From contig NZ_JIBT01000025.1 in the NCBI RefSeq assembly GCF_001039575.1, positions 1-45,309 of the forward strand: a DNA stretch of 45,309 bases. The letters are read 5' to 3'. The notes below the pieces were generated by a model that searched no databases, was not told the origin of the DNA, and worked only from the letters and a program-made list of their open reading frames with translations. Of this stretch, positions 29,580 to 37,615 are shown piece by piece (position 1 is the first letter of the stretch; each line of letters begins with the position of its first letter). The position numbers and the translations under genes are program-made. The DNA is from Halomonas sp. PR-M31 (GTDB taxonomy: Bacteria; Pseudomonadota; Gammaproteobacteria; Pseudomonadales; Halomonadaceae).

Positions 29580-29633
29580 TTGCCCTGCACCATTCAAGGG
29601 CAATGCGCTTCTGGCATGCGCCATGAAGAAGCG
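29580..29633 (+). other. Two hairpins after trmA
   Basis: TTGCCCT (29580-29586) pairs with AGGGCAA (29597-29603), and CGCTTCT (29606-29612) pairs with AGAAGCG (29627-29633), which encloses a GGC/GCC mini-stem. Neither has a T-run. They may protect the 3' end of the trmA message or form a factor-dependent stop. The rest of the 200-base gap to the dehydrogenase gene shows nothing clear. Confidence 0.4.
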
Positions 29634-29763
29634 GGCATGTCGATAGGGGCGACCAGGTGAGCTAGAGTAAACTCATGCACACGCGCAGCGGCGCAGCCAA
29701 TCAAGTTGCGCCGATGAACATTTACCGGCCGCAAATGGCGCCCGGAAGTAGCCGAGGTGATTG

Positions 29764-32700
29764 ATGCAACACGTCGCAATCGATGACAAGAATGAATTTC
29801 TGGCGCAGCTAAGGGAGCAGCTCAGGAAGCGCTTGCCTCAGGACAAGGTGAAGAAGATCGCTGCGTTCGCCGAGGACTTCTACGCCAATGCACCCTTTGA
29901 GGACCTGATCGAACGTCACCTTGACGATGTCTACGGCGCAACATTGTCGATCTGGCACTTCATTCAGCAACACGATCCTAGCCAGCCCAAGGTCGGCGTC
30001 TACAACCCGGATTTCGAGCGGCACGGCTGGCAGTCTACCCATACGGTGGTGGGCGTGCTGCATGAGGACATGCCGTTTCTGGTGGACTCGGTGCGCATCG
30101 AGCTCAACCGCCGTGGGATCACTGTACATGCCATTCACAACGCGGTGCTGGCGGTAGAACGCGACAAGCAACATCAACTGGTCCGGGTTACCTCGGTCAA
30201 TGCCAAGGATGCACCCAAGACCCGGGAATCGATCATCGTCGTCGAAGTCGATCGTCATTCCGACGAGGCGGTACTAGAAGAGCTTGAGACCAGCCTGGAA
30301 GGCGTGCTGGTGGACGTTCGCACCGCCGTGGAAGACTTCGAGCCGATGCGCGATCAGGCCAAGGCGGCGCTTGATGAGCTCAAAAAATCACGCCCCGAGC
30401 CCGTCGATTCAGAAGATTACAAAGAGACCCTCGCTTTTCTTGAATGGCTGATTGACGACAATTTCACCTTTCTCGGTTACGACGAATACGAGGTCGATGG
30501 CAAGAAGGGCAAGGCCAAGAGCGGCAAGGGGCTTCATCACGTCGAGGGCAGCGATCTGGGCGTTTTCAGACTCGATCAGCCTCGTTATCGCGAACATATT
30601 CGCAGTGAAAAGCACATCGTGGATGAGCATATCCGTACACCGGAGCTGATCTCCTTTGCCAAGAGCGCTCATCATGCCAGGGTGCACCGCCCGGCCTATC
30701 CGGACTACATCATCATCGATCGCTACGATGACAAGGGCAACGTCATTGGCGAGCGGCGTTTCATGGGGCTTTATGCGGCATCGGTGTACAACGATTCGCC
30801 GCGCAACGTGCCGATGCTGCGCAAGAAGATCAATACGGTATTGAAGGCCTCGGGATTCAATCCCAGCGGTCACAATGGCAAGCAGTTGATGAACATTCTC
30901 GAGGTCTTTCCACGAGACGATCTGTTTCAGATCGATACGCAGGAGCTCACCGATACCGCCCTTGGCATTCTCAATATCCGCGAGCGCCGCCGGGTGCGCC
31001 TGTTCGTGCGAGAGGATCGTTTCGGACGCTTCTACTCTTGCATGGTCTTCGTGCCTCGAGATGTGTTTTCCACGGATCTGCGGGTGCGCATACAAAAGCT
31101 ATTGTGCGAAGAACTCGACGCAGAGTTCGGTGACTTCAATACCTATCTTTCCGAATCGGTGCTGGCGCGAATTCAGTACATTCTGCGCTTCAACGATGAG
31201 AAGCCGGTCGAATACGACCTGCGTCGACTCGAGAAGAAGATCTCGTCGATTGCGCGTAGCTGGAAGGACGATCTGCAGAGCGCCTTGGTCGAAGGCTTCG
31301 GCGAAGAGCAGGCCAATGTGCTGCTTAATCACTATCGCGATGCTTTTCCGGGAAGCTATCAGGACGACTTCACGGCACGTACGGCGGTTTACGATCTGCA
31401 TCATATTGGAGAGCTCGAAGAAGGCGCTCCGATCTCCCTGAGCCTTTACCGTCTGGTGGAAGAGGACGTCGAAGGCATCAATCTCAAACTGTTTCACAAA
31501 GACAGCCCGATTCCCTTGTCCGATGTTCTGCCGGTCATGGAGAACCTGGGGCTGCGGGTGATGGAAGAGCGCCCCTACGGCATTCACGCCGAGGATCGCT
31601 CCTTCTGGATTCATGATTTTGCCTTGGAGCACCACGCCAGCGAGATCGTCAACCTGCAAGAGATGCGAGAAGTCTTCGTTGATGCCTTCCGACGCATCTG
31701 GACCGGAGAAGCGGAGAACGACTCCTTCAATCGGCTGATCATCGGCGCCAACCTGAACTGGCGCGAAGTAGCCATGCTGCGGGGCTATGCCCGCTATTTG
31801 AAGCAGATACGCTTCGGCCTTTCCCAGCGTTATATTGCCAATGCCTTGGCAAGCCACCCAGAGATCACTCGAGAACTGGTGACGCTGTTCGAGCTGCGTC
31901 TCGATCCGGAGCAACAGGAGCGGAAAAAAGAAACGGACGCCTGTCTCGAGCGACTCAACGAACTGCTCGACAGTGTGGCAAGTCTCAACGACGACCTACT
32001 GCTGCGCCGTTACATCGAACTGATTCAGGCGACGCTGCGAACCAACTACTATCAGCGTGCGGACGACGGCGGGAGCAAAAGCTACATCGCCTACAAGCTC
32101 GAGCCTACCCAGATTTCCGACATGCCCAAGCCGCGGCCTGTGTTCGAGATATTCGTCTACTCGCCCCGGGTCGAAGGGGTGCATCTGCGTGGTGGCAAGG
32201 TGGCCCGAGGCGGGCTGCGCTGGTCGGATCGCCATGAAGATTTCCGTACCGAGATTCTCGGGCTGGTGAAGGCCCAGCAGGTCAAGAACGCGGTCATCGT
32301 GCCGGTGGGCGCGAAGGGTGGCTTCGTGTGCAAGCGCATGCCCGTCAATGCGGATCGCGACGCGATTCAAAAAGAGGGCATTGCCTGCTATCAGCTATTC
32401 ATTCGGGCTCTGCTCGATGTCACGGACAATCTCAAGGGAAGTGAAATCGTGCCGCCAGAGGCGGTAGTGCGCCATGACGAAGACGATCCCTACCTGGTTG
32501 TCGCGGCGGACAAGGGTACGGCTTCGTTTTCCGATATCGCCAACGAGATTTCTTTTGAGTACGGCCATTGGCTGGGGGACGCCTTCGCTTCCGGTGGCGC
32601 CAACGGCTACGACCACAAGAAGATGGCCATCACGGCCCGGGGTGCCTGGGAGTCGGTGAAGCGCCATTTCCGTGAGCTTGGCGTGAATACCCAGGAAGAC

Positions 32701-34611
32701 GAGTTCACCGTGGTGGGCATTGGCGACATGGCCGGGGACGTGTTCGGCAACGGCATGCTGCTCTCGGACAAGATACGTCTGGTGGGTGCCTTCAACCACA
32801 TGCACATTTTCATCGATCCGGAGCCGGATGCGGCCAAGTCCTTTCAGGAACGCAAGCGTTTGTTCGAGCTGCCGCGCTCGAGCTGGGAAGATTATGACAG
32901 CAGTCTGATCTCGGAGGGCGGTGGCGTCTTCAAGCGCAGCGCCAAGTCGATCACCATCACTTCTCAGATGAAGAGCCTGTTCGGTATCAAGCAAGACAAG
33001 CTCTCACCCAGCGATCTGATCAGCGCCATGCTCAAGTCAAAGGTCGATCTGATCTGGAACGGCGGTATCGGTACCTATATCAAGTCGAGCGAGGAATCGA
33101 ATGCGGACGTGGGTGACAAGGCCAACGATGGTCTACGAATCGATGGTCGCGAAGTCAACTGCCGAGTAATCGGCGAGGGCGGCAATCTGGGCATGACCCA
33201 GCGCGGACGCATGGAAGCGGCTTGGCGTGGGACTCAGCTCAATACCGACTTCATTGATAACGCCGGCGGCGTGACCTGCTCGGACCAGGAGGTCAATATC
33301 AAGATCCTGCTCGACGACATCGTCAAGCAGGGCGACATGACCGACAAGCAGCGCAACAAACTGCTGGCGGACATGACCGAGGACGTCGCCAAGCTGGTGC
33401 TCTCGAGCAACTATCGTCAGGCTCAGGCGCTTTCCTTGTCGGTGATTCTCGCCAAGCAAAACATGGGCCCCTATCGGCGCTTCATCAACGAACTCGAAGC
33501 CAGCGGACATCTTGATCGAGAGCTTGAGTTCCTGCCGCAAGACGACGCCTTGGTCGAGCGCTCCAATGCGGATGAGGGTCTGACCCTGCCGGAACTGTCC
33601 GTATTGATTTCCTATGCCAAGAGTACCTTGAAAGGCGATCTGATCGAATCCAATGTGCCGGACGATCCCTACGTCCAGACCTGCATTGAATCCGCTCTCC
33701 CGGAGGTGCTGGTCGAGCGTTTCGGCAAGCAGCTCTACGAGCATCGTCTCAAGCGGGAGATCGTCGCCACTCAGATTGCCAACGATCTGGTCAATCACAT
33801 GGGCATCGTCTTCACCAGACGCCTGATCGACACCACCGGGGCGGGACGCGCGGAGATCGCACGGGCCTATATCATCGCTCGGGACAGTTTCAATCTAAGC
33901 AGTCTGTGGAATCAGATCGAGGCGCTGGACAACAAGGTCGATTGTCAGGTGCAGTATCGCATGATGCTCGAGCTGAGAAGCCTGATCTATCACATGGCCC
34001 GCTGGTTCCTGCGTCAGCGTTCCAGTCAGTCGGTGCAGGAAAACATCGAGTACTTTGCGCCGCGCTTGAAACAGCTTCAAGAGAGCATCGGCAAAAGACT
34101 GAGCGGAGACGATCTCAAGGCCTGGAAGAAGCGTCGCGACGATCTTGAAAAAGCCGGTGTGCCCAAGGCTCTTGCGGACATCATCGCCGCGACCAATCAA
34201 CTCTACGCAGGACTTGGTATCATCGGTGCGGCGCGTCAGACCGATGAGAAGATCCAGCGGGTAGCGGACGTCTATTATGAACTGGGCCAACGTCTGGATC
34301 TGCCTTGGATGACGGATCAGGTCAACGCTCTTGAAGTACACGACAGCTGGCAGACCCAGGCCCGAGAAGCCTTCCGGGACGATCTTGATCGTCAGCAGCT
34401 GGCGCTAACGGTCAACGTGCTGAACCTGGAAGATGCCCCGAAGGAGGCCGAGCCTCGAGTAGAGGAGTGGATCAAGCGTCATGCAGATCTTTATGAGCGC
34501 TGGTGCAAGTTGATCCACGAAATGAACGCTGGCGCACAGACAAGCTTCGCCTTGTTTGCCGTTGCGATTCGCAAGCTGGTCGATCTCTCGGAAAGCAACA
34601 GCGAAGTCTGA
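29764..34611 (+). CDS. gdhB: NAD-specific glutamate dehydrogenase, large (180-kDa) type
   Basis: This 1615-residue enzyme oxidatively deaminates glutamate to 2-oxoglutarate with NAD. It belongs to the very large GDH-180 class found in Pseudomonas aeruginosa, Streptomyces and relatives. The N-terminal half holds ACT-like regulatory segments (FLVDSVRIELNRRG; RVRLFVREDRFGRFYS). The catalytic region lies near the middle: KVARGGLRWSDRHEDFRTE, the lysine loop VPVGAKGGFVCK and GIGDMAGDVFGNGMLLS. The C-terminal segment from about residue 1230 is typical of the class. The length matches the Pseudomonas enzyme closely. The ATG at 29764 is used rather than the in-frame TTG before it. A strong terminator follows. 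Confidence 0.96.
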   Translation: MQHVAIDDKNEFLAQLREQLRKRLPQDKVKKIAAFAEDFYANAPFEDLIERHLDDVYGATLSIWHFIQQHDPSQPKVGVYNPDFERHGWQSTHTVVGVLHEDMPFLVDSVRIELNRRGITVHAIHNAVLAVERDKQHQLVRVTSVNAKDAPKTRESIIVVEVDRHSDEAVLEELETSLEGVLVDVRTAVEDFEPMRDQAKAALDELKKSRPEPVDSEDYKETLAFLEWLIDDNFTFLGYDEYEVDGKKGKAKSGKGLHHVEGSDLGVFRLDQPRYREHIRSEKHIVDEHIRTPELISFAKSAHHARVHRPAYPDYIIIDRYDDKGNVIGERRFMGLYAASVYNDSPRNVPMLRKKINTVLKASGFNPSGHNGKQLMNILEVFPRDDLFQIDTQELTDTALGILNIRERRRVRLFVREDRFGRFYSCMVFVPRDVFSTDLRVRIQKLLCEELDAEFGDFNTYLSESVLARIQYILRFNDEKPVEYDLRRLEKKISSIARSWKDDLQSALVEGFGEEQANVLLNHYRDAFPGSYQDDFTARTAVYDLHHIGELEEGAPISLSLYRLVEEDVEGINLKLFHKDSPIPLSDVLPVMENLGLRVMEERPYGIHAEDRSFWIHDFALEHHASEIVNLQEMREVFVDAFRRIWTGEAENDSFNRLIIGANLNWREVAMLRGYARYLKQIRFGLSQRYIANALASHPEITRELVTLFELRLDPEQQERKKETDACLERLNELLDSVASLNDDLLLRRYIELIQATLRTNYYQRADDGGSKSYIAYKLEPTQISDMPKPRPVFEIFVYSPRVEGVHLRGGKVARGGLRWSDRHEDFRTEILGLVKAQQVKNAVIVPVGAKGGFVCKRMPVNADRDAIQKEGIACYQLFIRALLDVTDNLKGSEIVPPEAVVRHDEDDPYLVVAADKGTASFSDIANEISFEYGHWLGDAFASGGANGYDHKKMAITARGAWESVKRHFRELGVNTQEDEFTVVGIGDMAGDVFGNGMLLSDKIRLVGAFNHMHIFIDPEPDAAKSFQERKRLFELPRSSWEDYDSSLISEGGGVFKRSAKSITITSQMKSLFGIKQDKLSPSDLISAMLKSKVDLIWNGGIGTYIKSSEESNADVGDKANDGLRIDGREVNCRVIGEGGNLGMTQRGRMEAAWRGTQLNTDFIDNAGGVTCSDQEVNIKILLDDIVKQGDMTDKQRNKLLADMTEDVAKLVLSSNYRQAQALSLSVILAKQNMGPYRRFINELEASGHLDRELEFLPQDDALVERSNADEGLTLPELSVLISYAKSTLKGDLIESNVPDDPYVQTCIESALPEVLVERFGKQLYEHRLKREIVATQIANDLVNHMGIVFTRRLIDTTGAGRAEIARAYIIARDSFNLSSLWNQIEALDNKVDCQVQYRMMLELRSLIYHMARWFLRQRSSQSVQENIEYFAPRLKQLQESIGKRLSGDDLKAWKKRRDDLEKAGVPKALADIIAATNQLYAGLGIIGAARQTDEKIQRVADVYYELGQRLDLPWMTDQVNALEVHDSWQTQAREAFRDDLDRQQLALTVNVLNLEDAPKEAEPRVEEWIKRHADLYERWCKLIHEMNAGAQTSFALFAVAIRKLVDLSESNSEV

Positions 34612-34650
34612 ACGGCCAGCGAAAGCCAGCCGTAGAGTATCAAGCCGTAC

Positions 34651-34694
34651 AAGGCCCCTGTCCGACATGGCTCGGACGGGGGCCTTGTTTTTTT
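34651..34694 (+). terminator. Rho-independent terminator after gdhB
   Basis: A 15-base stem (34651-34665 with 34672-34686, one T-G pair) with loop CATGGC is followed by G and seven T residues. It lies 40 bases after the gdhB stop and is among the strongest terminators in the window. Confidence 0.93.
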
Positions 34695-34821
34695 CTTGAA
34701 TTTTCTTCCAAGTGAACGGCACGAAACGCTTTTGTTACTCAAAGGATGCGTATACCGTTCTCTGGTATGCTGTGCCACGAATCGGGCAGCGATTTTTTTA
34801 ACGTCATTGTAGAGAGGCTTC

Positions 34822-35982
34822 ATGAAATATCGTGCACTCCCTGTCGTCGTGGCGCTGGGGTTGTCCAGTGCGGCGCTCCCCGCCCTGGCGGACAGCCCGG
34901 CGTTGCAACGTGCCGAAAAGGCTGCCGCCAAGGTCGATCTAAGCCGTTTCTTTACCTCGCGCACGGATGCACGCAGCCAGAGCTTTGGTTTTGGTGGCAC
35001 TCACGAGCATGCCTTTACCGTTGAAAGGACAGGGCGCTACGTATTTACCAGCAATACTTTCGTCGGCGATTCCGACGACTACCGTATCAACGCGACGCTG
35101 CTGGACGCTCAAGGCAACGAGTTGGCGAGCGCAAAAGGGCTTGGCCAGAATGGCGGTTTGCGCCTGGTAGAAGAACTCGAGCCGGGCAATTACGTATTGC
35201 GCGTTTCCGCGGATAAGTTCGGTAGCGAGGCCGGAGGCGGTGGCAATAGCTATACCGTGTCGGTGGCGGGACTCGACGCCCAGGGCAAGCGCCTGGATGC
35301 GGATACCAGCGGTATCGATGGCGGTTCGAGCATTCAGTTCGGTGGGCCCGGACGGGATGGGCGTACCACTGGCTTCGTCAATAACAACGATGAAGTGGCC
35401 ACCATCGCGGCGCCCAAAACGAGCCCCTCTACAAGCACTTCTCAAGAGGCGCCCAGCGAGGGGGCTTCCGGGTCGGCAAGCGTGAACGCAAATCAGGCAC
35501 CGCCGTCCTTGTCCTCTCAGCAGCAAAGCGCGCTTGACGTGCCTCCACCGCAAACGTCCGCTAGTGATAGCGTTGGCGTCCAGGAGCGTAGCGCCAGCAC
35601 AGGAAAAGAAGGCGATGCAGGAAGCGAAGAAGCGTCTTCTAAGCAAGTGCCGGAGGCATTCGATGAGCTCGTGGCGGATATCGATATTCGCACCAAGGGC
35701 GAAGTGTTGAGTTTCGATGTGGCCCAGGCCGGCACCGTTTCCATCACGAGTTCTACCTTTGTTGGCAGCGAAACCAGCTATCGTCTTGAAGCACGGGTGC
35801 TGGATGAAAATGGCAACGTGGTCGCCAGTGACAAGGCCAAAGGGTTCGAAGGTGATTTCGATATCGAAACGCGGCTGACGCCAGGACGATATACCGTCTG
35901 GGTCAGTGGCCAGAAGTTCGGTAGCGCCAACAGCGGGGTCAACAATTACACTCTGCGAGTCCAGCAGCTCGACACTCAGTAG
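34822..35982 (+). CDS. Secreted protein with two copies of a beta-rich domain
   Basis: The 386-residue product starts with a clear signal peptide (MKYRALPVVVALGLSSAALPALA). Two homologous domains of about 90 residues follow, at roughly 62-152 and 293-384. Shared landmarks are SNTFVGDSDDYRINATLLDAQGNELAS against SSTFVGSETSYRLEARVLDENGNVVAS, and PGNYVLRVSADKFGSE against PGRYTVWVSGQKFGSA. They resemble the pre-peptidase C-terminal (PPC) beta-sandwich fold of secreted proteins. The linker between them is rich in Ser, Ala, Gln, Glu and Pro and probably disordered. No catalytic motif is visible. Function is unknown; a periplasmic or extracellular binding role is plausible. It stands alone between the gdhB terminator and pyrD. 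Confidence 0.7.
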   Translation: MKYRALPVVVALGLSSAALPALADSPALQRAEKAAAKVDLSRFFTSRTDARSQSFGFGGTHEHAFTVERTGRYVFTSNTFVGDSDDYRINATLLDAQGNELASAKGLGQNGGLRLVEELEPGNYVLRVSADKFGSEAGGGGNSYTVSVAGLDAQGKRLDADTSGIDGGSSIQFGGPGRDGRTTGFVNNNDEVATIAAPKTSPSTSTSQEAPSEGASGSASVNANQAPPSLSSQQQSALDVPPPQTSASDSVGVQERSASTGKEGDAGSEEASSKQVPEAFDELVADIDIRTKGEVLSFDVAQAGTVSITSSTFVGSETSYRLEARVLDENGNVVASDKAKGFEGDFDIETRLTPGRYTVWVSGQKFGSANSGVNNYTLRVQQLDTQ

Positions 35983-36014
35983 ATATTTATGACAGCCACT
36001 TGCAGTAGACACTC

Positions 36015-37031
36015 ATGATGTACGGCCTTGCCCGCGCGCTGCTTTTTCGGCTCGACCCGGAAAGGGCTCATGATCTCTCTCTCAAGAGTCTGAATTTTAT
36101 GCACCGTGCGGGCATCTTGAATGCCCGCCATGACAGTGACGATCCCATCGAGCTGATGGGGCTTCGCTTTGCCAATCCGGTGGGGCTTGCGGCAGGGCTG
36201 GACAAGAATGCGGATCATCTTGATGCCCTGGGGGCGCTGGGATTCGGCTTCGTCGAGGTAGGCACGGTGACTCCGAAGGCTCAGCCGGGCAATCCGCGCC
36301 CCCGCATGTTCCGGGTACCCCAGCGCCAGGCCATCATCAATCGCATGGGGTTCAACAACGCCGGTGTCGATCATCTGCTGGCCAATGTACGCAAGAGCCG
36401 TTACAACGGTGTGATCGGCATCAACATCGGCAAGAATCTGACCACACCGGTGGAACAGGCCGTCGATGACTATCTAACCTGTCTGACGCGCGTTCATGCC
36501 CACGCGCACTACATCACCGTCAATATCTCCTCGCCCAATACCCCGGGGCTGCGCAACCTGCAGTTTGGTGAGCATCTCGATGCGCTGTTGGGGGCGCTAC
36601 GAGAGGAATGCTCTCGTTTGGATCGGCAAAAGGGCAAGCCAGTGCCCCTGGCGGTCAAGATCGCTCCAGACATGACGCCGGAGGAAGTCGGTCTCGTTGC
36701 CAAGGCTCTGTCTTCCAATGCCATTGATGCGGTGATTGCGACGAACACGACCGTCTCTCGTGAAGCGATCAATGGATTGCCACATGCGGATGAGCAGGGT
36801 GGCTTATCCGGCGGGCCGGTGTTCGAGGCGTCCAACCGGGTGATTCGCGAGCTGCGACGACAATTGCCTAATATGCCCATCATCGGCGTCGGGGGCATCG
36901 ATAGCGGTGAGAAAGCGAAGGCAAAACGTGAGGCGGGAGCGGACCTGGTACAGCTTTATACTGGATTCATCTACCGAGGACCTGGCTTGATCAACGAGTG
37001 TATCCAGGCGCTACAGAGCAACAAGAAGTAG
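36015..37031 (+). CDS. pyrD: Dihydroorotate dehydrogenase (quinone), class 2
   Basis: PyrD oxidises dihydroorotate to orotate in pyrimidine synthesis and passes electrons to membrane quinones. The 338-residue protein has the N-terminal membrane-contact helices (MYGLARALLFRLDPERAHD) that define class 2. It also has the FMN-binding core with PVGLAAGLDKNAD, the catalytic serine in VNISSPNTPGLR, ATNTTVSRE, and the C-terminal GVGGIDSG and LVQLYTGFIYRGP. Two ATGs overlap at the start (36015 and 36018). It is convergent with rmf; a shared hairpin lies between them. Confidence 0.97.
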   Translation: MMYGLARALLFRLDPERAHDLSLKSLNFMHRAGILNARHDSDDPIELMGLRFANPVGLAAGLDKNADHLDALGALGFGFVEVGTVTPKAQPGNPRPRMFRVPQRQAIINRMGFNNAGVDHLLANVRKSRYNGVIGINIGKNLTTPVEQAVDDYLTCLTRVHAHAHYITVNISSPNTPGLRNLQFGEHLDALLGALREECSRLDRQKGKPVPLAVKIAPDMTPEEVGLVAKALSSNAIDAVIATNTTVSREAINGLPHADEQGGLSGGPVFEASNRVIRELRRQLPNMPIIGVGGIDSGEKAKAKREAGADLVQLYTGFIYRGPGLINECIQALQSNKK

Positions 37032-37076
37032 AGCATCCTGAAAAAAGAACATGCTTAGACGATGAGTTAAAACAGA

Positions 37077-37103
37077 AAGGCCCGTGGTAGAAACACGGGC
37101 CTT
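37077..37103. terminator. Shared terminator hairpin between pyrD and rmf
   Basis: AAGGCCCGTG and CACGGGCCTT form a perfect 10-base stem with a 7-base loop. On the minus strand it is followed by TCTGTTTT, a moderate U-tract suited to rmf. On the plus strand no T-run follows, so it may act on pyrD only as a barrier or with help. It lies 46 bases after the pyrD stop. Confidence 0.7.
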
Positions 37104-37174
37104 AATGGGGCTCTTTAACCGATCCTTTGGCTGAACGCTTTCGCTGATCAATGGACCGGAAAGCTATTTCAGAA

Positions 37175-37381
37175 TCAAGTCACCATGGGGTTTTTATGGA
37201 TACCGGAAACGCCTGTCATTCCCGACCATTGATCCCCACGACCTTCACGCCAACCGCTCATCCAGTACTCGCGAATATTGATATCCTGACTGGGACAATC
37301 ATCTCGGGAGCGGCCTCCCATACCAGCCTTGTACCCGTGGACATACGCACGCTGGAAGGGATCACGTTTCTGTCGTTTCAT
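37175..37381 (-). CDS. rmf: Ribosome modulation factor
   Basis: RMF binds 70S ribosomes in stationary phase or starvation and drives their pairing into inactive 100S dimers. The 68-residue product is basic and begins MKRQKRD, then has RAYVHGYKAG, GGRSRDDCP and WMSGWREG, which align with E. coli RMF (55 residues). The C-terminal tail of about a dozen extra residues (ending GIHKNPMVT) has no E. coli counterpart. GAGG lies seven bases before the ATG. It sits between pyrD and rlmKL, near its E. coli location, and is divergent from rlmKL. Its expression is probably growth-phase controlled, but no clear promoter was found. Confidence 0.92.
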   Translation of the reverse strand: MKRQKRDPFQRAYVHGYKAGMGGRSRDDCPSQDINIREYWMSGWREGRGDQWSGMTGVSGIHKNPMVT

Positions 37382-37491
37382 CGGATGACCTCACTAAAGA
37401 TCGAAATTTGGACTCAGAAAATACCAATCAGGAATACAAGAAAAATTCCTTGCATCATTCCCGAGCCCGGACACGAAGCGCATGCGTTTTT

Positions 37492-37547
37492 TAGTAGCTA
37501 CTAGACTTAATGTTTAGACTAGTTTACTTAGGATTGTCGAGTCTAAA
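37492..37547. promoter_or_regulatory. Palindromes in the rmf/rlmKL divergent region
   Basis: TAGTAGCTACTA (37492-37503) is a perfect 12-base palindrome. TTTAGACT (37513-37520) and AGTCTAAA (37540-37547) form an 8-base inverted repeat with a 19-base AT-rich spacer. They lie about 110-165 bases upstream of rmf and 70-125 upstream of rlmKL, so either gene could be controlled. The regulator is unknown. Confidence 0.4.
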
Positions 37548-37615
37548 ATTGTTACACGCACGTTACAGGCAAGATAACAGAGGATTGAAGCGCACCATGC
37601 CGGGATTCATACGCC

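Noticed and set aside
34939-36012. 357-residue open frame on the minus strand opposite the secreted protein gene
   Set aside because: The plus-strand gene has a signal peptide, an internal protein duplication and upstream spacing after a terminator. The minus frame has no motif and is explained by codon composition.
37151-37504. 117-residue plus-strand frame across rmf
   Set aside because: It is antisense to rmf, which is recognised by clear homology to E. coli RMF, and shows no protein features.
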